A DNA stretch of 64,000 nt from Calliopsis andreniformis (GCF_051401765.1 NW_027480432.1:13100501-13164500); one strand, 5' to 3'. Shown: positions 45,497-62,032, counted from the first letter of the stretch. Numbers and translations are program-made. The notes: generated by a model from the sequence alone, not told the origin.

Positions 45497-45625
45497 TGTT
45501 CCTAAAGCATAGTCTGAAGCGTCACTTGTAACCAGGAACGTTTGTTTGAAATCTGGATACTAAAGTAATGGTTTTGTACATATAATTTCTTTCAAAGTTG
45601 CAAAAGGGAACTGGACTTCTGTACT

Positions 45626-46485
45626 CTAAACAAAGGGAACATCTTTTTTTAACAATTGTGTAAGTGGTTTAGAAATTTTTGCCATATTAGGAATAAAACG
45701 CCTATAATAACCAACGAGACCTAAAAATTGCTTAATATGTTTCTTGTTTCCAGAAACAGGAAAGTTCCTTACAGCACTTGTTTTTTGAGGATCAGGTCTA
45801 ACTTCTTTCGAAGAAATTACACGACCAAGGTATATTACTCCTTTTTTAAGAAATTTACGTTTTTCAGGCTGAAGAGTTAACACTGCATTTTGTAATCTGG
45901 CCAACAAAACTTTTAACTTACAAGTATGTTCTTTCAAGGAATCAGCATATAACACTATATCGTCCATATAAATAAATAACTCTACTCTTTGTAATCCCGA
46001 AAAAACTAAGTCCGTATACCTCTGAAAAGTCGTAGGAGCATTTTTAAGTCCAAAAGGCATCCTATTAAACTCATAATGGCCGTTAAGTGTTGAAAATGCA
46101 GTTTTAACTTTTGATTCTGAATCTACAGGAATTTGGTGGAAACCTGATGCTAAATCTAATATACTGAAGTATTTGGCTGCTCCAAGTTGATCTAAAATAT
46201 CCGTTATATTCGGCAAAGGATAAGCATCACTAATTGTCTTTTGATTCAACTGTCTATAATCAATTACTATTCGCCAACGTGGTTCCCCGATGAGTTTGAT
46301 TTTTTTGTAATTATCCAAATCGGTGAGTTGTATGGTGAAGACGATGGTTGTATTATTTCGCTTTTTAATAATGATTCAATTTGTTTTTTAATTTCTTCCT
46401 TATGTATTTGAGGAAAACGATACTGTTTTGTATTAATTGGAATATTATTTACAGTTACTATAGAATGCTGAATGACATTAGTCAA
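45626..46485 (-). pseudogene. reverse transcriptase of gypsy B
   Basis: Two overlapping frames (46485-46267 and 46318-45626) meet at a frameshift near 46290. Motifs in order: SPYNSPIWIITKK, RIVIDYRQLNQKT, LASGFHQI, MPFGLKNAPTTFQR, YMDDIVLY, FLKKGVIYLG and FLGLVGYYRRFI. The catalytic Asp pair is intact. Classic Ty3/gypsy. Confidence 0.9.
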
Positions 46486-47048
46486 CCCTAATTTATCAGT
46501 CGCGGAAGATAAAATTGATATGGAAATGTGGCGACTACTTCCAGAATACTAACTTTCTCATCTTCATTAAGGTCCTGCAGGTCAAGAATTCTACATAATT
46601 GGATAATTCTAGAAGTATCTGCTTGTGAACGTTCTACATTAGGATCTTCTGTACGAGCTGACCGCGACGAGGGTAACTTTTCATTAAATTCCTCTAATTC
46701 GATCGGTGGTATAGTAAGTGTAACATTGTCCGGTGTAGTGTTTATAGCAAAAATTTTGGTAAACCGTTTTGTTCAGTAGCAATTACTTCACCTACATAAA
46801 CTCTTGGGTTCGAACTCAACCTTCTTATATAACCTATCCTATTTCGTGAACCTTTTATTGGAATAGTTATCAAGGTTCTTGTAGGAGGTGATAAATCGTA
46901 AGTTACAGATGAACGGAATGTAAAGTTCCTATTTCCAAATTGAAGGTGATTTGCTTTTGTCTTTAAACACCAATATAGCTTCGTGTTTTTCCAAAAATAA
47001 TATGCCTAAAATTCCAGCCTCTCTGATTGGAAAATCATCATCCACAAT

Positions 47049-47330
47049 TTAAAATTTCACATAAATTTTATAAATATTAATTATTATTTCACCGCGGGTA
47101 CGAACAACTCCTGAATCTATACCAGAACGATCATAAATTATATTTGTGTTTATAATCACACTGGAAATTACATTTTCTTTCTTAATTAAATTTAATTGTG
47201 AACCCATGTCAATTAAGAAATTAATCGCTTTACCATTGAAACAATCATGTTCCAATGAAACAACTGGTAAATGGCCAACTTCTTTTATATTTAATTTTAA
47301 GCAAATTTGTTTTATTTGGCGCTCGCAATT
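47049..47330 (-). pseudogene. protease of gypsy B with altered active site
   Basis: About 68-90 codons of retropepsin-like sequence. The motif reads FLIDMGSQLNLI, with Met in the middle position where Thr, Ser or Ala is usual in the DTG/DSG triad. Probably inactive. Confidence 0.7.
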
Positions 47331-47336
47331 AATGGA

Positions 47337-48552
47337 TCACTCGGCAGAGCCGCCCCCCTGCGAAGCTCCTTTCGAGTTTAAATTTTGTCTCTCTTCAAAG
47401 CTGATATTGCTATTTTGGACAAAGCGATCTTTTTGATTTCGTTTTTCATAACAATATGATTCTTTATGACCTATTTTTTTACAAAATCTACATCTAACTC
47501 CGTCATAATTTGTGATCTTTCCACTATAATTTCTTTTATTTTTACCTAAAGGACACTCGCGACGTAAATGATCCGATTTCCCACATTCAAAATATTTCCG
47601 TTCATCAATATTTACTTTAAGAACTTTTAATGTTAAAGAATTTTGTGTTCTTCTATCCGTTAATTCTAACTGACATGCTAGATTTATCGCCGTTTCAAGA
47701 TCTTTAATTTGTTCTTTTACTAAGAAAAGTAGTAAGACTTGATTTCGAAGCCCATAAATAAATTCTCTTACTGCTATTCGATTTAATAAGGCCATGGTTC
47801 CTATTATTTGTTCAGAATCGAATTTTTATTTTACAATTTCTATTCCTTGATTTAATAAATGACTAGCCCTAGCACCATAAAGCTCTATTGCTTCATTTAC
47901 ATCCTGTCGTAATCCTTTTACTCTATCAATAAATAATTAGGTCTATATTGAAAGATTGTTCAAAAACTCTTTTTAAAAGACTAATTAGTTCGCTTAAATT
48001 AGGCGGTTCACGTCTGGCTGCTATTATTTGATCCGCATTTCCTACAATTTTATTTCGCATTATAACTAACAAATTAGTACGATCTGCTAATCTTACTCGT
48101 GAATTTGCTATTTGACATAATTTAATAAACTTGAATAGAGAGTTTGAATTTCCGTCAAAACTTGGTACTAAGTCAGCAGCTAGTTTTAAAGGAAGGTAAG
48201 AAATTTTGTCTGATGATTCCGAAGTTGAATTTTCAGGATTAGGATTCTTAACGTCAGAAATACTATAACAGGTTGTGTCCTTATTTAAACTGGACATATT
48301 AGACTCACACATATTAGTAGTTTGCATAGAGTTATATTTAGTTAATCGCGGTGTCACAACTAGACTTCCTACTGATCCTATTGAATTTTATTCTATAGTT
48401 CCATTTCCGATATTTGGACTTGGACTCGACTCTATGGTTTGATTTTGGTTTTCCGCGTCCTCGACATTAAAGTCCTGAATTTTACATGAATTTAATTTTC
48501 ACTTCTTAAATCTTTTCAAAATTTCGGTCTTATGCAACAATTTACGCGACAT
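47337..48552 (-). pseudogene. gag of gypsy B
   Basis: ATG at 48552 opens a frame with two early stops (near 48502 and 48390), then 48357-47926 with LVPSFDGNSNSLFKFIK and 47795-47337. Two zinc knuckles lie near the C-terminus. The first has lost its first Cys (YFECGKSDHLRREC) and the second is complete (CRFCKKIGHKESYC). Codes for the particle structural protein; defective. Confidence 0.8.
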
Positions 48553-49130
48553 TTTAAAGATAAATATTTATATTTAATTTTGTAACTTAAGACTTTGTTC
48601 TTCCAAATTTTCAGGATTCTGCAACTTGATTCTATGTAATTATATGCAATGCAATGTATAAAAACTAAAGTGTCTGTATTATATTTTGATGACAATAAAT
48701 TATTATTCTTTTTCAAAATAATGTATTGAAATATTGTTAAATGGTTTTAACTGTTAATGAGTACATACCACTTGTTGTACGTTCACATGTGTAGATTCCC
48801 TTCTTTCTGTATGTGCAAACTTGATTTGAAATTCTATTGGCTACCCATTCTTACACTCATAAAATTCTGATCGGGATAGGCGATAGGCTTCGTGCACGAA
48901 TAAACAAACGAGAAACGCATTACAGATGGCGCGGAAGTACCAAATCAACAGGCTACAGCAATTCGCGCCACGTTTTTCAGATTTAGGCGGCATAAACTGA
49001 AGTTGTGTTTAAGTGTGTTTCAATTTCATTTTGTAACTTATATTGTTATTGAAATAACGCCAGAAAAGACGAATATATCGAACAGTTTTTAAAATATTAA
49101 TGTATGTAATTTAACTTACACGCATTAAAA
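48553..49130. other. region between gypsy B gag and CENP-A start
   Basis: Should hold the gypsy B leader and LTR remnants (48553-48770) and the CENP-A promoter and 5' UTR (about 48850-49130). I could not fix LTR ends or a TATA box. No ORF of note. Confidence 0.4.
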
Positions 49131-50702
49131 ATGGTTCGTCGAAAGGATGCTAAAAGGTTAGTTAACGATCATTTTCGTGATACTGAAGCTAATACTTAAG
49201 TGCAGAGCTGGGGAAAATAGGTATTTGAAATAGACACAGGAAATAAATATTTCCATTTCATTAATTAGTAAAGAACATTGGAAATAAAATATTTAATTTG
49301 AAAGTAGTTCACCAGTAAAATAGTATTTCAAACGCATGCTTTAGTTGAAACCGATCGAAAGACAATTTTGAAATAGTATTTAGTATTTCTTCTAAAGTAT
49401 AATGGAAATGAAATATTTCACACATGAGTTATTTTCACAGGTACACTGTGTGCTTTGTCCTCTTTTGTCCTGCGTTACAGGCAAACTATTCGATGCTGAT
49501 ACTCTGTCGTCACATAAGTGCCTCGTGCGGAATGAAACGCGTGCCCCAAGTTAGAAAATAGTAATAATAAATAGGAAATGTGAAATAAAAAATAGTTTCA
49601 AGTCCTGTGGAAATAACTCAAGTGTGAAATATTTCATTTACGTTAAACTTTAACAGAAATAGTAAATAGTATTTCCTCAATGAAATAAGCACTGAAGTTC
49701 CACAAGTTCCATTTCAAAATATTATTTTCAAATAGTATTTCATTTTCATTATTTCCACCTAAACTATTTCAAATTTTCCCCAGCTCTGCTTAAGTGGCAC
49801 TGAATATGTTAATGTGTTTAAGTTAATAACACTATGCAGAACTGGAAAGAGGTCTCACTGAAGAAGTGCAGATGTGATTGCTTCTATTTACTATCATCTC
49901 TTCTCTGTGGGCTACCTTTCTATAAGTTAGGCGTCACGCATTCTTCTGTTTTGATAGTCGATCGTGTGTATATGCTAATGAGATAAATTCAGCACTAAAT
50001 AATTCGTGGGCAGAATGAGAGAATAACTGTGCTGTCTTGTGTGACACTTTCCAGCTCTGCACAGTATGTACTCTCCATGAAAAATTACATTTTGAAACTA
50101 ATTGAAATAGTTTCCAATGATGTGAAAATGTAGTGTTCTAATTTTAGATCGCGTATTAGTCCAAGTCGTAGTCAAGCATCAACGGTGAGTACAATTTCAA
50201 AATATTCTGTTATATTCCTTTTCTATATTTTTGCTTTTGCTATTATTGTTAATGCTGGTTATTAAATTTTTTTGTAGACTAATACACTAGTGGATAGAAA
50301 CAAAAAAAAGCTTAAGAAAAGGCGTGTTGTTCAAGAAATTCGATATCTTAGAAAATCTATAAAGTTGATTATACCAAAAGTTCCCTTTACCCGCATAGTG
50401 AGAGACATTATTCTAGACCTGTTTCCAAGACAGGGTATTATGAGGTAAAAGTCTAATTTTATCAGAATTTTGAAAATTAATTGAATATTTTATGTGATTT
50501 TTAAACTATGTTTTTTTAACTTTGATCTAGAATTCAGGCATTAGCACTTGAAGCTCTTCAAGAGGCAACTGAAGCATATTTAGTTCAGTTCTTTGAAGAT
50601 TGTATGTTACTGGTACACCATGCAAACCGTATAACTCTGACAATAAATGATGTCTATTTATTACGACGACTTAGAGGCAGAGATGACATCATAAACAGAT
50701 AA
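49131..50702 (+). CDS. cid: centromeric histone H3 variant (CENP-A/CID)
   Basis: Replaces H3 in centromeric nucleosomes and marks the kinetochore site. Four exons: 49131-49156, 50148-50184, 50278-50444 and 50531-50702. All introns are GT-AG, the phases agree, and the total is 133 codons ending TAA. The first ~35 residues form a short Arg/Lys/Ser tail unlike the conserved H3 tail. The histone fold follows: VVQEIRYLRKS and VPFTRIVRDII (alphaN and alpha1, 38-66), loop 1 (67-78), LEALQEATEAYLVQFFEDC (alpha2, 83-101) and ANRITLTINDVYLLRRLRG (108-126). Loop 1 is longer than in canonical H3, by about three residues, a hallmark of CENP-A. Rapid divergence, presence of introns and an Asp/Ile/Asn C-terminus also argue against replication H3. 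Intron 1 carries two hAT MITEs. A start further upstream or an extra N-tail exon in intron 1 cannot be excluded. Confidence 0.92.
49203..49788. mobile_element. hAT-type MITE in CENP-A intron 1
   Basis: The 586-bp element has terminal inverted repeats CAGAGCTGGGGAAAAT / ATTTTCCCCAGCTCTG, bounded by an exact 8-bp duplication CTTAAGTG (49195-49202 and 49789-49796). An 8-bp duplication and CAG-GCTGGG-type ends define the hAT superfamily. The interior has many ATTTC/GAAAT runs in both orientations and no transposase. Confidence 0.9.
49837..50059. mobile_element. second, shorter hAT-type MITE in CENP-A intron 1
   Basis: The 223-bp segment has terminal repeats CAGAACTGGAAAG and CTTTCCAGCTCTG, similar to the neighbouring element. 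Flanks are only roughly alike (ACACTATG and CACAGTAT), so the duplication has decayed. It lies 90 bp before exon 2. Confidence 0.65.
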
Positions 50703-50904
50703 AGTTTAAAGAAACAATTGTACCTTGTTTTTTCTTAATATTACAGTATTATTTCTATATTTCATATACTATATCTTACTTTGTAATTGTGTTTATGTTT
50801 ATAAAATGTTCATTTCACCATGCAATACTACATGTTAAATGTTAAGATGAAAATTCCTGGTGAGCCTTTCATCAGTGACCAACTAGGTTAGTAATGTTCT
50901 ATTA

Positions 50905-50910
50905 AATAAA
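50905..50910 (+). terminator. likely polyadenylation signal of CENP-A
   Basis: AATAAA about 200 bases after the stop codon, the first good hexamer in the 3' UTR. Confidence 0.5.
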
Positions 50911-51469
50911 ATTTATTTTGTGGAAAACATTCAAACTTCCGATAAAATTCTTACTTTTACTGTACGAAACTTTGGTAAAATATACATTTCTGCGATTCAT
51001 AAGGCAGGATGCTTAAAATAGTACATATCAAAGCTTTGTAGGATTCACTTTGTATCGATTTGTTCGAACTTGCTATGTACGTAACGAGAATAGCGTCAGT
51101 TAAAAGTGGTACTAGTATAAACGATTATTAAACGATACAGAGTAACGTAACTAAACGTTACGTTAAAAATTTCTGTTATTTTTCATAAATGGGTTAGCTA
51201 CCTTCACTTACGACGTACCATTACAAGTGGAACACGCTTTACATTCGGCATACTCTAAAAAAACCGACTAAAATATAGTATTAAAAATAACAATACTACC
51301 TACCGATGCGTTTACATATCTATGATACAATTCGATAAGGAAATATAAGAGCCACCTGAAAAAAAGCAGGGTACTCTCTCAAATACCTGTCTATAATCGT
51401 ACAAGAGATTTTTGTATTTCCTAATCGTCAAAAACTTTTAGAAGACACTTTGTAATAGGGACAACATTA
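50911..51469. other. intergenic, no gene seen
   Basis: AT-rich spacer between the CENP-A 3' end and the truncated LINE. No supported feature. Confidence 0.5.
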
Positions 51470-52101
51470 GCATTACACTTTCATGCTGCCTGTCATTGTA
51501 CAAAAAGTCTATATGCGAAGATCTATATCCGAGAAATAATCTTATACTCATCGAACAAGGCCTGATCAAACGAAAAAAATACTTTGAATTGTATTACAAC
51601 ACAACTAACAAGCCATGGTTTGCCAAATGCAATTATTCTCGTGAATTTATAATTACTTTCAATAGATGTAGAGCCGACCATTACAGCTTAGCAGCGTCTC
51701 TTGCTAAAATAGGCATAAATGACTCTAATACTCTATGCGAATGCGCTCAAGAAATAGAAGATCTAAACCATTTAATATGGCAGTGTTCACTCTATGACAG
51801 TCAAAGAAAAGATCTAATAGATAAACTCACGAAAATTAAATATCAGTTACCTCAACAAATAGAGAATTTAATAAGTAACCCGAATTCGCAAGCTTGCAAG
51901 CATATTTTCACATTTATAAAACACACCAATAAAGAAATATGAACTAACAACATAACTATGCAACAATTGTATGCTTCACACATGTATATGTATATGTAAA
52001 TATTGTACAAAAAGTCCAATGTAATAGTTCCAAATGTAAAGCAGATGTAAGCTTTCTTCAAGGCTTGAAATGCTCTAAATAAAATAAAAAAAAAGAAAAA
52101 A
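51470..52101 (+). mobile_element. 5'-truncated LINE, C-terminal end of ORF2 and poly(A)
   Basis: The plus-strand frame to 51942 encodes RCRADHYSLAASLAKIGINDS, then a CCHC module (C-x-C-x8-H-x4-C) ending LIWQC, typical of the C-terminus of RNase H-bearing or R1/I-like non-LTR retrotransposons. The 3' UTR of about 130 bases ends in an A-rich tail near 52101. Everything upstream of the tail domain is missing, the usual result of incomplete reverse transcription. Confidence 0.75.
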
Positions 52102-52599
52102 TTTTCGAATATGGATTATTTACTAATGTAATAATTCTATCCTTCCTTTTATTTTACATTGTTAAATATTACTTAATAATAAAAAGAATATGAATGTGGA
52201 ATGATGTGCAAGAATATTTACAAATTTATAAAATATAACTAAATGCATAGAAAAACAGTTAATCTAGTGCATTAGATTTTCATTCATTTACATTTATATC
52301 GTGGTAAATCATATGTATTAAATACAACATGCGTATGCGCACAGAGTATTTGAAATACTCTGTTAGTGGTATGTATACAGGTATGTGATAACATATGATG
52401 GGTACCATATTCTCATATAAGCTTTTACCATCCCATTACACAATGTATATGTACTATTACCAATAGTACGAATGGCTTAGTAGAGTATCTAGTGAGCCAA
52501 ACCAGAAGGTTTTCATTAAGATCACAGGAGTGGAGATGGAGTCGGTTCATCTTTCCTTTTTATCCATGCGATTCTGACAACCACTACTTAAAACCTCTT

Positions 52600-52753
52600 C
52601 CCGAGTTCATTTCTGGCAATTTCCATCAGATTTTTAGACGCTTATAACTAACAGACGAAATCTCAAACACAAAACTATTATTTTAATTTTTGTCTTATTT
52701 TGGTGTCTAAAATTACTTAAAGTTATACCGTACTGTTCAAAAACACTCTGTAT
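52600..52753. mobile_element. isolated end of a mariner-type element
   Basis: The sequence from TTTTTAGACGCTTATAACTA to the terminal ACTCTGTA matches the right end of the element at 55205-56648 (about 75-80% by eye). The other end was not found. Sequence 52102-52600 before it has no recognised feature. Confidence 0.6.
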
Positions 52754-53019
52754 ATAGTTCCATCTCTTTTGCTTGCTTGAATGTAATACGTAATGCGTAT
52801 GTGTCAGAAAAATGTTGAGAAGAAACACTGATATATGTATCTGTACTCTGATGGTGGCTTCATTGGTCTCTCATTGAAAGTATATCCAATACTCCATATC
52901 GTCTTATATGTACATACATACACATGTATATGGATAGCACCGCATTCAAAAGACGCCCGTTTTATGTTTAGTTTACATTCGAACGTCCTACGTCCATTTT
53001 GAGCATCCATAAGACGTTC

Positions 53020-53340
53020 TTAGGACTTGAATTGCGGAGACTTTGGAAACGTGCGTTTCTTATATCTTACAAATGTTCTTAGAACTTTTTCGTATGTTCT
53101 AAGAATGTCCGTTTCTTAAGTCTCACAAATATTCTTAGTACTAATTTCGTATGTTTTAGAAGTGTTCGTTTGGAAAGTTCTGTGGATGTTTTTAAGGATT
53201 ACATTTCCTATGTTCTAAGAATGTTCACCTCGTAAATTTGTTAAATCTTAAGTTTTGTAGACGTTTTGAAAAACTAAATTTCAAATGTTCTAAGAACAAC
53301 TGTCTCGCAAGCGTAGGTTTAGCAGATGATAAAAATGCTA
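53020..53340. repeat. array of short dyad-containing repeats
   Basis: Motifs of the form ATGTTCTAAGAATGTTCGTTTC recur five or more times at 55-70 base intervals with drift; each contains the near-palindrome GTTCTTAGAAC. The pattern recalls the ACGTCTT repeats of 57447-58129 but with different sequence. Confidence 0.6.
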
Positions 53341-54679
53341 AAAAGTTTTTAGAACAATCAGAATTAATACTTTAATTGATATTTTCTAAATGTGTATATT
53401 TATTGTAAAGATAATAAAATCTTCTACACATTATGTATAGATATCATAATGTCTGAATATGCGAATTTAACACGAGTCAACGTTATAAGTGACCTCGTTC
53501 ACCGTCATTTCGTCCCGTGTCAGACTATTAATACATTCATTGAGAGTATAGAAGGCCTTTTGTTTAGTAATTTTAAACATTTGGAAAACATTTTACGATA
53601 ACGCTTTTTAAGATTCTTTAAACGTTCACGAAAAGTACAGAGATTGCTACTTTCGAATATCTGAAAAAATGTTCTAAGGATGTTGATACAACTAATTCTC
53701 AGGCCTTCCACTTTGTAAATTGAAACTTCCTATGAAAAAGAAGAGAGCTTAAAAAGGACATACAAGGGACATATGGACCTTTTTGGGATATCCTCTGAAT
53801 GTACAGAACGTCCAGATCCAGAACAGAGAATAGAATAGAAAAGTGGGAAACGATACATATTTGACTGCATTAACTGAGGTACTCCCGCTCTTCTACTCTA
53901 TGGCGTTACTGGAAGACATTTTGTCCCGGCATCTAGCATGTACTGTGCCGAGTGATGTATGTATGTACATATGTACTATTTGTATACCACAAGAAGTCCC
54001 CTAGAAAGGGGCATTCGAAGCAATGCTTTCCAGGGAATTTCTCATGGAACACAGACAGTACCTTTGAAGGACTTACATAATTCCTGTCCCCGGCCAGCAA
54101 GCGAGAGAATACTGTTCATGAGTCAGCTTCAATTGATTAAATTTTATAATTTTACTATTTTTAAATTTTACGATTTTACCATTTTATAATATTAAGATTT
54201 TACCATTTTTACTATTTTATCATTTTTAAAATAAATCGACCAAAAAGCAAACTGAATGAATAAAAATTGGGCTCTATCCATCTTCCATGAATAGAATTTA
54301 TAAGACAAATAGAGAGACCTTAGATTTTTATTATTAGGATTTATTGTTCATTCAAAGGCACTATTTGTATTACCGGTCTATAAGAATTACAATTTACCTT
54401 TCCTTCACAGATAATCTTATTAATTACTATTTACGAAATCCACAATTTGCAGCTAACTTTTTGTTCATTTATTCAGTCAAGTATTGTGTGTGTAATTATT
54501 TTGTTATATTAAAATAGTGTAACAGTGTCAATCATCACTAAAACTTGATTGATGAAAATTGATCTCGACAGAAGCTGGAGATCCACAAATTTTCTCGAAA
54601 AATCGAAGAATAGAATTGTAGAATTCTGTTTAAGAGAATATTTCAGAGTCCTTCGAAGGCAAAGTAAATTCCAGTCTCT
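53341..54679. other. FoxJ1 3' flank, nothing certain
   Basis: Contains FoxJ1 3' UTR presumably near 54300-54679 and a low-complexity ATTTTA run at 54140-54230. A short segment near 54000-54130 looks unique. No other gene supported. Confidence 0.4.
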
Positions 54680-58974
<4,295 letters not shown>

Positions 58975-59149
58975 TTTAATTGTGACTCATTTCAAGAGCG
59001 CTGAGAACCTGTACAAAAATAAAGTTACTTTCTATATTCTTGTAAAAATATTAATATTTTGATATCAATATTTTATTTAGAATATTAAAAGAAAACAGAA
59101 ATAAAAATATAAAATGCTTATGCATATTTAAATACTCAGGAGGGAGAAG

Positions 59150-60900
59150 AAATAAAAAAGACAGATCGAAAATCTATAATAAAGACATAGAAGTAAAAAA
59201 CAGCTACAAGTACCCGGGAGAAGGAGGGGAAGGGTGGAGGCGGAGTGGTATGCAAAAAGGTTATGTAAGTAGTCAGCAACACTCTTGATTACGTATATGT
59301 GGAGAGCGAAGATAGGCAGACGAGAAAACGAGGTAGGATTAGGGAGAATAGCAGGAAATTACCTAATAAACATTGCTAACATAGGTGAAGAGAGACTCCC
59401 AAAAATATGTTTGAGAGAGGAATTAAGGAACTGTTGGAACGGATGGCTACCAAAGTGGACGAGAGAGTTGATCTTGGTAATGAGGGAGGTGCGAGACAGA
59501 GAAATATTGAAGATACTAGAATAAGGCGGAAATATAGACAGGTTAACGGAAAAGTTACGAATTGGATAAAGAACTAAGTAGAAGCAACTAATTCAAAGAA
59601 ATTGGAACAAAATTCTATAGTCAAATTGCTGACCAGACTACTAAGAACTTAAAAAGGAATTGGCTTAGGAAAGATATTGAGAAGTTCAGAAAGTCAAGTG
59701 GAAAGCACTCTTTTCGCTGTTTCTGGAAGATCTGGAGGTTAGATGGACGGTGAACAACGTAGGAGGTGTAGCGATAGAAGGGCAAAAAATTTACACCTTG
59801 AAATTCACGGACGATGTGGTTGTAGTGGGAGATGATAAAGAAGGTCTCCGAGATATTTTAAGATTGTTAGAAAAGTTATGATTTTTAAGAGAGGTAGAGA
59901 GGTAGAGACCTTCTAAGGACGAAGAATGGAAATTTATGGGTAGGAATCCGGGAGTTGTGAAGAACTAGAAGTATATCTGAGGGTATGGTTGTCAGTAAAT
60001 GATTCCTTTAAAAACCATCTGAAATATCAAGCAAAGAAAGTCCAGAAAGCGGTCGATGCGACCTGAGGAATCTGGAAGACAACGAAAATCGCAGTCTAGA
60101 ATAGAAGAATTCATCTGATCGACATGTTTTGGTTAGATTAGGGTTGTTATACAGTTCAGAGACATGGGGTTGGCAAAGAACAGGGGGAACAGAAAGGGTT
60201 CAGGCCAGATTTGTTAAAATAGTAATAGGCCTGAACAGAAATACTTCAGAATATATCTGGAGACTAGAATTCGGCAGAGTTGTAATAGCCTGGCAAGCGT
60301 AGAAGAGTAAATGAAAATGTAAATGAAGGAGGGCAGGTGGCCCAAGATTTATCTGAAAGAGGAGTTAAGAAATATCCAGAATAGTTGTCCTTCTGATTGA
60401 AGTAGAAAACTGCTGAGGGCCCTCACACAAGTAGAAGATGGAGAAACTATTCGGCTGCCGCCATCAGAAGAAGAATATGAAAAAATGGAACACAGGTTGA
60501 AAGAGGGACTACACACCAAAGTTGAACAAGATATTTACGAAGATTGGGCTATAGTTGACACATCCAAATACGGTACAGAATACACGCTGAAAAAAAAGAA
60601 TCTAGGCGTTGAGAAGTATTGAAACATGAAAGATATGGAGGGAACTGTAACGGAACAGTAGACAAGGTTAAAATGCGGTAATGTCACGGCGAGAAGGTTC
60701 TGGGCAGAAGAGATAAAGGAATGTAGAGTCTGTGGTCGAGAGAAAGAAATGTTTCAGCATGTATGCATATGTAAAGGGAAGAATAGTAAAGTAGAAGGGG
60801 TGGTAGTGAGATACATATGTAAAAGAAATACGAAAAAGAATAAATTGGGAAATGAAATTGAATAAGTTGTTGAGTGGTAGCATAAAGAGAGAACTTTATA
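59150..60900 (+). mobile_element. decayed LINE, two overlapping fragments
   Basis: First fragment 59285-59524 encodes a C-terminal ORF2 segment (TYMWRAKIGRR, LPKICLREELRN). A second fragment from about 59590 encodes the RT catalytic region (GQKIYTLKFTDDVVVVGDD, with FTDD in place of FADD), a thumb segment with YQAKKVQKAVDAT, and then a similar C-terminal segment (EYIWRLEFGR, WPKIYLKEELRN). A CRVCGREKE-type zinc module lies near 60720-60780. Many stops occur. The clade is not certain. Confidence 0.65.
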
Positions 60901-60975
60901 TATACAGTAAAGCATTCGAAAAAAGGGCGAAAAAACGAAATAGCAATAATTAACCAAACGACTTCGTAATATTAA

Positions 60976-61040
60976 CACTGCCGGCCGCTGAGCGATACTT
61001 TGGGAAGGTCACCACTGTGGTGTCGCCGGACGTCATAGTG
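60976..61040. mobile_element. 65-bp piggyBac-like MITE remnant
   Basis: TTAA at 60972-60975 and 61041-61044 enclose a GC-rich segment beginning CACTGCCGGCC and ending GTCATAGTG, with weak inverted similarity. Compare the better-preserved TTAA element at 34586-34732. Confidence 0.5.
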
Positions 61041-61044
61041 TTAA

Positions 61045-62032
61045 GTTAGAATTGATTTTAGGTTAAGTACACAATTTATACTTAAGTGCGATTAACGTAT
61101 CCTAAAATTTTTTGTATAGAAATATAACAATAATAAAGAGTAAAGTTGGAAGATAAAGAACAATGAGCACGAATGAGGTGTGGAAATATCGACAGAGCAG
61201 GAAGTAAAGGTTTCAAAGGTGAGAATTGCAGACTACATATGTAGTAAAAATAAGGAAAACCTAGAGCTAGGAATGCTGATCTTAAATCGATTTTTTTACA
61301 GTAGCATTTTGATTTTGTTTACAGTAGCGGATCGATCTTTTGAATTTTTTTTTTTCAAAAAACAATTTTCCCCTTTTACTTCAAAAAGCAGTTTTAACAG
61401 TTCTTGTTTTTATATTAAATCTTATGTAAGAAAATCTAATTTTACGTATAAATGAAATTAGCTGTATAAATTTATTCTACCTTGATTTGCCTCTTAAAAT
61501 TATATTAAATAATATTTTATAAATATTTTATAAATATTAAATAACATTTTATAAATATTTTATAAATATTATTTACAAAATAATATTTTAAATAATATTT
61601 AAAACAATATTATTTTGTCTAGTAATTAATTTTATTTAATGTTCACTAATAACTTTTTTTGTCTCCTAAAAAACGTACTTTTTAAATTGTGTCTTCGCAA
61701 CCTTTATTTACGATTATTTACTTATTGCTTTATTAAAATCGAAAGTCGATTTTCTCAATAAGAATCGATATTTCTACTTAGTGCAAACTTGATTATGCTA
61801 AGAACAAAGGACGCTGGCGAAGGAAGAAAACGTCCAAAAGATGGATAAAATGTTGAATAAATTAAACAAAGAAAAGATTAACAGTTGAAAAAGTCTCTCA
61901 AAAGGGAAAATCAATTCAGAATTGTGTAACTATGTAAGATGATTCGAAAGGAACGTAAGAAAGAAGCCAGAGAAGGAGCCGCAGAATTATGCAGAGATAG
62001 AAGAGATTGATACTAAAGCTTTAGACTACCCA
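61045..62032. other. AT-rich intergenic sequence
   Basis: A 91-codon ORF at 61180-61455 is Phe/Lys/Ser-rich and not credible. A short AT tandem array (ATATTTTATAAAT units) lies at 61497-61610. Nothing else is supported. Confidence 0.5.

Larger units (their letters stand above)
42542..48552 (-). mobile_element. Ty3/gypsy retrotransposon B, gag-pol, cut by LINE A and a solo LTR
   Basis: Minus-strand order: gag (48552-47337), protease (47255-47049), RT (46485-45626), RNase H (45496-45029), a linker with a ~140-bp duplication (44950-44550), and integrase (about 44500-42542). The integrase ends abruptly at LERAH, where LINE A begins at 42541; the remainder, any env and the 3' LTR are not found on the other side. 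Solo LTR 43039-43866 splits the integrase zinc-binding region. Several stops exist, but the RT and RNase H frames are long. LTRs were not identified above 48.6 kb. Confidence 0.88.

Noticed and set aside
47319..47345. GGATCACTCGGC, as in 5.8S rRNA
   Set aside because: Only about a dozen bases match; the surrounding sequence is gypsy B gag-protease and not rDNA.
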